Shown here: piece after piece, positions 56,050 to 64,000 of the stretch
How positions within the stretch are numbered: the stretch's first letter is position 1
Layout: each line of letters opens with the position of its first letter
Assembly (NCBI GenBank): GCA_964035795.1
Contig: OZ038327.1
Span: 3,757,651-3,821,650, forward strand
Reading direction: 5' to 3'
Length of the DNA stretch: 64,000 nt
Source of the DNA: Pterobdella sp. o SKG-2022
Taxonomy: Eukaryota; Annelida; Clitellata; Hirudinida; Piscicolidae
The notes under the pieces: model-generated
What the model saw: only the letters and a program-made list of their open reading frames with translations
What the model was told of the DNA's origin: nothing
Databases searched by the model: none
Translations under genes and position numbers: made by a program

Positions 56050-57476
56050 TCACAACCCACTTGCAATGGTATGAACCCTTTTAAGGTATTTAGCAGGCCT
56101 GTTGACGTCGTGATATGGAGGAAAAAGGATATCAATAAAGATGGTAGGTGTTTCGATGGGTGTGATTTCATGTACATTCCACTCATTCGGGGTGAGAACC
56201 TGAGGCTCGGAGTATGGGGTGATTATGGTGGATTTCTCCTCTATGATGGTGTGGTGGGTGGAAGATGGGAGGGTTGTGAGGGAGGTTATTAAGCCTTTGC
56301 CATGTAACACCTGAGAGGATTGTGTTGGAAAAAGTTGTTTTGAGGGTTAGCTAATGATATGTTATCATAATGAGAGAAAAATTTGTATATAATGATAATG
56401 TATGTTAAGCTAATAATAATAATGGTAATTCTGATCATTTGTTAATGTAAGATTTTCTTATAAAAAGCTTCGTGTATTTAGTTAATATATACTTTGTTTT
56501 TCTACATAATGGCAACAAAGATATTTATAACGATAATAATAATAACAATAAAGAGTATGATAAAAATGAACAAATATAAGCTTGTATCATTTTCAATGTT
56601 GAAAACTTAAAGTCAGGGAAAAAAATTTGAAAATAAACACATGAAATAATTACTTCAAGTTGTTTTAACTTTCAAAATTTTATTCAAAAACATATGTTGA
56701 AAAATATAACAAAATATTCTAGAATATTGTATGCAAATATGAATTCAGATTGTCATCACCTTTCAATAGAAACCCCATTAGGTGAATGAAGTTTTAGGTA
56801 ATTTTAAACAACATTTTTTTGTAAGAACTCTAAAAATTAAATTCAGGTTATATATTTTAATTCAAATCTCAAAATGAAATACATTCACAAACCCTCAGTT
56901 GAAAACGGCATTTTGCTGTTTTAATTGTCGGCCCCTATAGCTCAATGGTTGAGCATTAGACTAATTATCTAAAGTTACCGGGTTCAATCCCGCGTGGGCC
57001 GACAATTAGCACCTGTTCCACAGTGTGTTTTCGCTACATTAAATTTGTAGCAAGCGCTTTGATCTATGAGGAAAAGTGCTTTATGAATACCGCATTACAT
57101 TAATCAAAGTACCAATATGTACTTTAAACTTATTGAATGACATAACAAAAACTCAAAAATAATGAAATAAAATAACTTTCAAGATTCCATGCATATCCGG
57201 ATGGTTGTGAAGGGGCATACGGGAACCGGTTTTGAGGACAAACGCACAAATGATGAAGTGGTTACAGTTGCAAATTTCAATATAAGACACTGGAGCTTTG
57301 AGTTTTTTCAATGTCGCTGGACAATGTGTTAGATTTGGCTTGATTTTCAAGTAATCTAATGTGATTTTTTTAACCATTTCTTTAATTATGGACAAATTTT
57401 CTTCAAATTTTGAAGGGCTTTTAAGACTTTTTATGCTTTTAATTGTGTGTGAAACGATTTCTTGTAAAAGTGCCAT
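56050..57476 (-). CDS. ADO: 2-aminoethanethiol (cysteamine) dioxygenase, PCO/ADO family
   Basis: Non-heme iron thiol dioxygenase. The animal family oxidises cysteamine and N-terminal cysteines of proteins, linking oxygen to the N-degron pathway. Two exons: 57476-57177 (100 codons) and 56310-56050, joined in phase 0 with donor GTTATT and acceptor CTCAG; 186 aa (human 270). The start MALLQEIVSHTIKSIKS matches the human MASLIQRIARQ region. Cupin motifs: PVSYIEICNCNHFIICAFVL, KTGSRMPLHNHPDMHGILKV (iron ligands His90 and His92) and LTPNEWNVHEI (third ligand His147), then IFIDILFPPYHDVN. The segment between the second and third ligands is shorter than in human (about 55 versus 79 residues). The human Cys of the Cys-Tyr cofactor pair (CHYY) is replaced in PAKYLKRV, so that cross-link is probably absent. 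The intron holds a full SINE. Confidence 0.92.
56444..56508 (+). mobile_element. Degraded arm of the foldback family in the ADO intron
   Basis: GTTAATGTAAGATTTTCTTA and AAAAAGCTTCGTGTATTTAG match the right arm at 11849 with changes. Confidence 0.6.
56929..57103 (+). mobile_element. tRNA(Ile)-derived SINE, best full-length copy
   Basis: Head: CGGCCCCTATAGCTCAATGG (A box), an anticodon arm with loop CTAATTA (AAT), GGGTTCAATCCCGCGTGGGC (B box). Body: CACCTGTTCCACAGTGTGTT, TTCGCTACATTAAATTTGTA, AGCGCTTTGATCTATG and the 3' end CCGCATTACATTA. It lies in the ADO intron in antisense orientation to that gene. I used it as the family reference. Confidence 0.88.
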
Positions 57477-59487
57477 TTTTGAGTTTATTTTATCACGTTT
57501 CTGAAAACGTCTGGTGAGTAAAAGGGAATTCTACTGAAAACAAAACCTCAAACTCAATAAATAAATAAATTCAACATCATAATATTAAATTATGAGACAT
57601 GAAGCATTCATTATTTTTCTCTTATATTTTTGCTTTATTTGCCAAGAATAGGAATTTTTACAGATGTATTTTCAAAAAAAATTATTTGTACCTCCACTTG
57701 ATAATGTAAGCTCATCTTAAGAAAAGCTTCGTGAAATAAAATAAACTCCTAAAAGTGTTTTGTTTTGAATACTTATGTTTGGTTTAAAAAATTGAAATAT
57801 AAAACTATAATTTTTGATAAGTTAAACCTCGCTAAACTTAGTTAAACTTTAGTTTATATTATATATTGACGTATTAGATTGATCCCAATGAAACCAAGTG
57901 ACAGGTTTTTGCTCGGTAGTTTTAAATATATAAAACTTATTAAAAATAAATCTATTTCCTTACCTTAATATCAAATTTTTTCATATTAAAGATATAAAGC
58001 TTGTCAATGTTATTAGTATTGCGTGTGTGTTGAGTTGATCAATAATATTAAGCTACGAAGTTTATTATAGGGATGTTTAACTCAGGGAGTTTCAAGATCC
58101 CTTGATATATGTGTAAGATAGTCTAATATAAGAATAGGTTATAAAAGTTTAATATTCTTTTAAAAAATAAGTTTTCAACTGTATAGATTTGATTGAGCAA
58201 CTTTTGAAGACGTCTGTAGGTATTTTTGCTTATTTTTAATAAAAAATATAAAATTTGTTCATGATTTATTATATTTTTGAATTTTTATATGTCTAGTCTT
58301 TTTTTTATATTTTGTCTATGTATTTTTCTTGAAAAAGTTTCTTTTACTTTTGCATTTGTGATGAAGTACAATATCCTGAATCTAAAAGTAAGTACAACAA
58401 ACACAAAGTATTTATTAAATGACACGAAACTTCTCGTAAGGCTAGCTTACATTATCAATTGTTCTTACTTTTGCCTTTGTATACATTAATAATGAGTTTT
58501 GATTTTGAGTTGATAAAAATCAATGTTCTTTCGGCAACTTATTAACTTTTCAAAACTTTTACGTTAAAACAGTGGTTTTTTAATACATTTATTTGAAGCA
58601 AAAAACTATAATTTTTGATATGTTTAGAGTTTTATCATGAAACATTAGCAAAAAATATATTTTCCCTTTCAATACTACAACTTCAATGTTGCTTTTTGAC
58701 TTCGAAAAAAATATATTCTCTAATGATTTAAAAAAGCTAATCTCCATGCCTCCCTTCTTTAGCCTTTCCTAAGTTCTTATGTCCAATTTTTAGCAACTTC
58801 ATCAGTATTGAGTCCCAGGCATTCGTGTCAACCTGCAACTGTGGGTTATTGTAGCCATTCCTTACTAATTTATTTTTTCTTATCTCCAGGCTCTCCCGAA
58901 TTAATAGATTCATTTAGAGAAATGCTTTATTTTTTTCGATCATTGTTTTTAAAGATACCTGGTTTATCCCAGTCCACTTTTCCATGGGAGAATTCTCGCG
59001 CTTTATTTTTTCTTTATTTTATTTTTTATATTATTTTTTTATACTCAATTTTTTCTCGCGCTTTGATCTTTTTCTCATTTTTCATTTAATTACGAAATTC
59101 TCAAAAAATTGTGTGATGGACAACATTTTAAGAATTTGGACTCATTTTGTATAAATATTATTCAAATTTGGCATGTTAAAATTCTCCTCTCTACTTCTTC
59201 CAAGTGTCCAGCTGTTGAGTTTTCTATTAACCACTTGTTTCGACATTTACATTCAATGGATCATTCAAGTTTTGTTTTTCAACGTAAAATAAATTTACAT
59301 ACATTTCAGATTTTTTCCCTTAGTTTACGCACACGCATAATACTATCTAGAAAGTGTAAATAAGTATTTTTAAACTTTGAGTTGAGATGAAAAAACTATT
59401 AACAGTTTAATTTGAAATTTTATTTTTTAAATAAAATGATGCAATGATTTTCATGAAGTTCTTCAAACTTCTTCCACGTCTTCATCA
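57477..59487. other. AT-rich region between ADO and the micro-exon gene
   Basis: Contains relics of the foldback family at 57700-57760 and 58418-58455 (reverse) and of the inverted-repeat element near 58575-58650. The Phe/Leu-rich ORFs at 58277, 58808 and 59109 (59-93 aa) resemble nothing recognised and have no supporting signals. Confidence 0.5.
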
Positions 59488-62400
59488 TTAGCGTTTTTTA
59501 TCTCCTTTATATAAATTTGTAAAGAATGTTACATTTTTTCACAATAGCTAGAATAATTATTTTAATTATATATAATTCTATTGAAATAATATTGGGAAAA
59601 CTGTGGTTTGTTTTAAATCAAGAATTCTTAAGACAAAAAATCACAATGGTAACCAATTATATTAAAGACTTAATTCCTAATTTAAACTAATTTGAATCAC
59701 AAAACTAGTTAGAAATTTTAATTAAAGTTTTTTGTGAGTTGAAATTACATTAGCAAGTAAATGTGGGCGAGATAATGCTTACATCAATAGAATTCAATTT
59801 TGTAACAACAAATAAATCAATGTCAAAGATTTACTCACCAGAAATAGCATTTACTACTGTTGAGGAATAATAAAAGGTTAAATTAATATAGTGCCAAACA
59901 ATTAAGATTGGAAAAACCACATATTTATTTTCTAGAAAAAATTCGAAGTTTATCATGTTTTACATATTTTTGATGACAACATTTCATCTATTTTTTAAGA
60001 CTGAGTTTCCAATGTTTCATTCAATTTTTAGCTAGCATTTATTCAATATATCCAATCGTATAATTTATAAGAAGCAATCTATATAGATTGGAATATCGAA
60101 AAAACTAGTCTACTCAACTCAAACCCACTTACCCCCGAAGGTAATAGGTGGAGGGGCTGTTTCTGTATGTGGAGTGTTAATCATTACAAAGATGAGATAC
60201 AAGCCACGAATATCTCTGTTTTTAGCTTGGAATTGAACCAAAAACCCGATTGAATTGATCAGATTTGATATATTTTTGGCATAGACGCCGGTTACGTGAT
60301 ATTTTATCTTAGATGTTCTACCAGCTGAGCTAAATGGGCCAACAAAATAGTTACAAATATATTAACGCTTGGTTTTCTTATTTATTTCAAATTTCAAACG
60401 TTCGTACTAACCCAAAGTGAGATCAGTTTTATCGTTCTCGCCTTGTCCAACCCCAGGATCACTTGAAAAATCTATTCAATTAACAATATAAATAACTTGA
60501 TTTTATAAAAACAAAAGAGACCATGAAAAGACTTTTTCTATTCATGTTGTTGAATAAACTAACTTTCAAATATATTATTAATGCTTATCATTGTTGTTAT
60601 ATAAGTCAAATGAATCGACTTGAAACCCATGCCACTTACCGTGGAATGTCAAGGGTGGAAGAGGTGTGGCTGTAGGTAAAGGATAACTCGTTTTATAGTT
60701 CATCCAAACATGAAAATATTTTTAGTTGTTGATATCAGTAAGTATATTTTTATCAAAATACCTAACTCAAACCGTAAAGTTATCGGTATTAAATTGTTAA
60801 TTAATCAGTATTAACGCTTTTGAAAGTATGAAGCAATGTTTACAAAACGTCTTCCTTTATAGCTTCAAGCACTTATTACAAATGTGATATAGTGAAACAT
60901 TCTATAACATGGGCTCATGGTCGGCCCATGTGGCATAGACGCCGGTTACGTGATATTTTATTTCAAATGTTCTACCAGCTGAGCTAAATGGGCCAACAAA
61001 ATAGTTACAAATATATTAACGCTTGGTTTTCTTATTTAGTGACAAGTTAGTTGTATTTCATTGAACTATAAGGCACAATTGAAAATCAATTCCAAACGTT
61101 CGTACTAACCCCTAGTTAGATCAGTTTTATCGTTCTCGCCTTGTCCAACTCCAGGATCACTTGAAAAATCTACACAATTAACAATATACATAACTTGATT
61201 TAATAAAAACAAAAGAGACCATGAAAAGACTTTTTCTATTCATGTTGTTGAATAAACTAACTTTCAAATATATTATTAATGCTTATCATTGTTGTTATAT
61301 AAGTCAAATGAATCGACTTGAAACCCATGCCACTTACCGTGGAATGTCAAGGGTGGAAGAGGTGTGGCTATAGGGAAAAATGAAGTCATTCAAAAGTTTT
61401 ATTATTTTGGAATACTTTTTTAGTTGTTGATTTCAACATTTTTATTTAGATCAAATTTTTCTTACTTAAACAGTGCAGATAACAGAATTTCATTGTTAAT
61501 TACTCAGAATCAACTCTTTATGTATACTTTAACTTATCTTCTTTATGTACTTTGTATGAAACATACTATAGTTGAGTCAAGTTCTGAAATGATTTGACAG
61601 TGTCTCCCATCAACTTTGATAATAGTTACGCATCTATAGTTGTTTCTAGAGCAACTTTTACTACCGACAAATCATAGTCTTCACCATTAACTTTTTTTTT
61701 TCTTCAAGTTTTATAATTATGTGTTTCAGAACTCTCATGTTTGTTTTTTTTTAATTTTTTCAAAACAACAAGCGTTTCGATTTGCTAATTATTATCATCA
61801 GGTCAGCTATTATGATTTTTCCGCATGGTTCGTTTTTTCAAAATTAGTGATTCTTGTTTGTCACCACATTTAAAAGTTTCTTATCAATGTCATATGTAGC
61901 CTCTAATCATTTCTATCATTCGTGTCAATTTAATTGTTTTTGATCCGTTTAGTTAATTATAGTATTCATTTGTCTTCGATTACAGAAAATATAACTTCTT
62001 TTCGCTCAAATATTACACTCTCAATCTATTCATCTGAACGATCTACATCAACAATTTTTTCCATTTAAATCCAACCTATTCACCCACCTTCAGTAATTGC
62101 AGTACCGGAGTTTTCTGTAAATGAATTAATAATAATTTTTAATCTCCTTTTTAGCATACCCAACATTAAAGCCAATACGGGAAATATATGTAAATAAAGT
62201 CGGATCAAAAAACGATGTGAAACCTCCTTCTTTAAATAGTTATTAATTCTCAAAAAAAAAATCTTTTTTTTTAACCTCCATAATAATTTTATCTAAAGGA
62301 TAAATTATGAATCTACTCTTTATAAAATCGTTTATTCGGGTATCTTAAATCAAGCCTTATTTCACCCTTTACCTACCTACTCATCTTAAATAAGTACAAA

Positions 62401-63718
62401 AGAAAATATTTTAGTTATACTTTTTTTATATTAGATTGCAGTTTAATGTCATGAATTTACTCTATCTAAATACCATACCTTCATTCTCATTTGGATAAGG
62501 AGGTGTTGCTGAAAAAGAACAATCATTAAACAGTTTTAGGGAAACGAATTCTATAAGAAAACAATAAAATTGAAAGTTGGCATAAACCAATAAATATTAC
62601 TATAGTACATAACTAATATACGACATGACTTTACTAAGCCTTAATACTTAGCTTATATATATTATATATTTCAAAAACTCAAAACACACACCCGGAGGAG
62701 TTATGGTACCAGTGATGACTTCTGTAGAAGAAATATTTTTGGCTTTAAATTTCTGACTAAAAAACATAAATTTTGTTTAAATTATGTTATCACACCTAAT
62801 TAACAAAATTTAATCTCAAATGAAAACTCTTTTTGGAGTTTATTTTATTCTACGAATCTTTTCGTAATATGTACATCATCCAGTAGAGGTACCGAAATAC
62901 TTCATTTGTGCCTCCGCTTGATAATGAAAGTTCATTTTGCAAAAAGCTCCGTAGACTAAAATAAACCCCTAAAAGTAATTTTTCAGAGACATCTTGTGTC
63001 TTTTTTTTAAATTCAATTTTCTTGATTTTTATCCTAAGTGTTTTTATTTGAATATTTACGTTTGGCTTGAAAAGTTAAAATCTATATTTTATTCTCAAAT
63101 CCGATGTTTTTTAAGAATCAACTCAGTAACCTAGCATAGTAAGAGGTTTTTCAGTAACTTCTGTAAGCAAATAAATAATAATAATTAGTTGATATTTGAC
63201 TTTTCAGAGGCATCTCAATGAATTTTCAGTAATTAATTCTTCGAAATGTTTACACCGAACAAATGTACTCAAAAAACTCCTACTTCTGATGTAAATTTTA
63301 TTAGTTGATATTTGCCCTTATTTTAAAATAACATCCAACTTTATTCACTTTGAGTAACGGTGTATTCTCTGGTATATTCTGTGTTAGAAAGTGGTTCTTA
63401 GGTACTATTTAGACAAATTACACAGGTATAACTTTTTTAATTATATAAAGTTTGACTTTATTTTTTTATTTCTTATCTAACCTGGTTTTTTATTTTTTAA
63501 AACTTAACATCAAGATAACTAAAATAAATCTATTTTTCTTGGGCTACTTTAGCTAAATATTTAGCCTTGCATTCAAAATCTATGTGAAACCATACTCAAC
63601 CTTTGGAATATTTGAGGTTCGGCTCACTTAAACAAATTGACACCTATTCACTATAATTTTACCCTATTTAACTCCATCTACAACCCAATCTACTAACTTG
63701 TTACAGGAGCCTTAGTAG
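59488..63718 (-). CDS. Micro-exon gene encoding short Pro/Thr-rich repeats (partial)
   Basis: The protein family is not recognised. Exons in transcript order: 63718-63698 (21 nt), 63160-63131 (30), 62721-62692 (30), 62508-62479 (30), 62114-62088 (27), 61367-61338 (30), 61169-61110 (60), 60669-60640 (30), 60471-60412 (60), 60162-60133 (30), 59856-59839 (18). Each has an AG acceptor and GT donor (many GTAAGT, GTTAGT or GTGAGT). Each length is a multiple of three and each exon is phase 1-1, so the frame survives any skipping. Peptides in order: TKAPVT, VTEKPLTML, VITGTITPP, TPPYPNENE, NSGTAITE, TPLPPLTFH, FSSDPGVGQGENDKTDLTR, TPLPPLTFH, FSSDPGVGQGENDKTDLTL, TAPPPITFG, VNAIS, with Glu, Ala, Asp, Lys or Val at the junction codons. 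A phase-consistent last exon 59504-59488 would add GDKKR and a stop; reading it in another phase gives an acidic tail to a stop at 59463. The 5' part lies beyond 64000 or was not found. The architecture resembles schistosome MEG genes; no homology is claimed. Confidence 0.6.
60278..60677. repeat. Duplicated unit 1: SINE head plus two micro-exons
   Basis: Nearly identical to 60932-61375. It includes a reverse tRNA-like head (GACGCCGGTTACGTGATATT ... ACCAGCTGAGCTAAATGGG, 60278-60341), the 60-nt exon 60412-60471, conserved intron sequence and the 30-nt exon 60640-60669. Confidence 0.9.
60856..60993 (-). mobile_element. tRNA-derived SINE spanning the duplication boundary
   Basis: Reverse copy with a body remnant (CTTCAAGCACTTATTACAAA) and head (GGTCGGCCCATGTGGCATAG ... 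CCAGCTGAGCTAAATGGGCC). Unit 1 has only the head part from GGCATAGACG on, so the repeat unit begins inside this SINE. Confidence 0.75.
60932..61375. repeat. Duplicated unit 2: SINE head plus two micro-exons
   Basis: Copy of unit 1 with an offset of 654 bp at its left end and 698 bp at its right end, because of about 44 extra bases near 61040-61090. It contains the 60-nt exon 61110-61169 and the 30-nt exon 61338-61367. The 60-nt exons differ at a few sites (TR versus TL at the end); the 30-nt exons look identical. Confidence 0.9.
62920..62985 (+). mobile_element. Degraded arm of the foldback family
   Basis: CTTGATAATGAAAGTTCATT and AAAAAGCTCCGTAGACTAAA match 57700-57750 and, more distantly, the right arm at 11849. 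It sits in an intron of the micro-exon gene. Confidence 0.5.
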
Positions 63719-64000
63719 CTGTATGCAGATAAAAGACAATTATTAGTTAATTCATAGAATACAAAAACCTAAAACTTATAAATATACCATAAAGAAATTG
63801 TAATATAATTTTTGTGTGAATATATGTTCAGTCCACTTGCCAAAATCTCGCTTATATCAGACTATCTAGAATAGTGTTCTCACCAGCGTGGTTTTTGTAT
63901 CCAAATTATTAGGAACTATTTGTTAATACTTGGCACAGATGCCATAAGCTTACTATTTTTAGTTTCTACTATTAACTTCATTTAAATATTCCATTTTAAA
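63719..64000. other. Right edge, probably intron of the micro-exon gene
   Basis: A good donor (GCTG/GTGAGA on the minus strand, at 63876) follows an exon-like stretch, but the only acceptor seen nearby would make a 32-nt exon that breaks the phase 1-1 pattern, so no exon is called. Confidence 0.3.

Overview
The window is AT-rich nuclear DNA of an invertebrate animal. It has intron-rich genes, very long microsatellites, tRNA-derived SINEs, LINE fossils and small inverted-repeat elements. The gene set is metazoan. The two-alpha-crystallin-domain heat-shock gene and a micro-exon gene at the right end are reminiscent of flatworms (schistosome p40 and MEG genes), but two-domain small HSPs also occur in tunicates, so the phylum is left open. 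All gene models were assembled by hand from splice signals, intron phase and recalled human homologues; nothing was run by computer.

Layout, left to right. 833-8066 (+): a small HSP with two alpha-crystallin domains and two possible 3' ends. 8067-12460: intergenic, with ATT and AC microsatellites, a near-perfect foldback element, a SINE and a decayed ORF. 12461-24832 (+): complete NUP214 in 24 exons (about 1720 aa), with an antisense LINE fragment in intron 15. 25957-33025 (-): complete PRPF3 in 18 exons (about 619 aa), convergent with NUP214. 35203-45413 (-): cystathionine beta-synthase (CBS) in about 21 exons (about 518 aa). 45441-54100: repeat-dominated, with SINEs, a terminal-inverted-repeat element and AAT arrays. 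54100-55696 (+): a broken LINE. 56050-57476 (-): two-exon ADO (cysteamine/N-terminal cysteine dioxygenase). 59488-63718 (-): an array of at least eleven 18-60 nt exons, every one a multiple of three and phase 1-1, encoding about ten-residue Pro/Thr-rich repeats. This last array is the most unusual item.

The conserved genes are housekeeping functions (nuclear pore, U4/U6 snRNP, sulfur amino-acid metabolism, oxygen-linked thiol oxidation, chaperone). CBS and ADO are both sulfur/thiol enzymes and lie on the same strand about 11 kb apart, but nothing in the sequence shows that they are co-regulated. Across the long genes, many introns begin with a GGTGG-rich stretch just after the 5' splice site and/or end with a CCACC-rich stretch just before the 3' splice site. 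This is strand-specific and could let intron ends pair.
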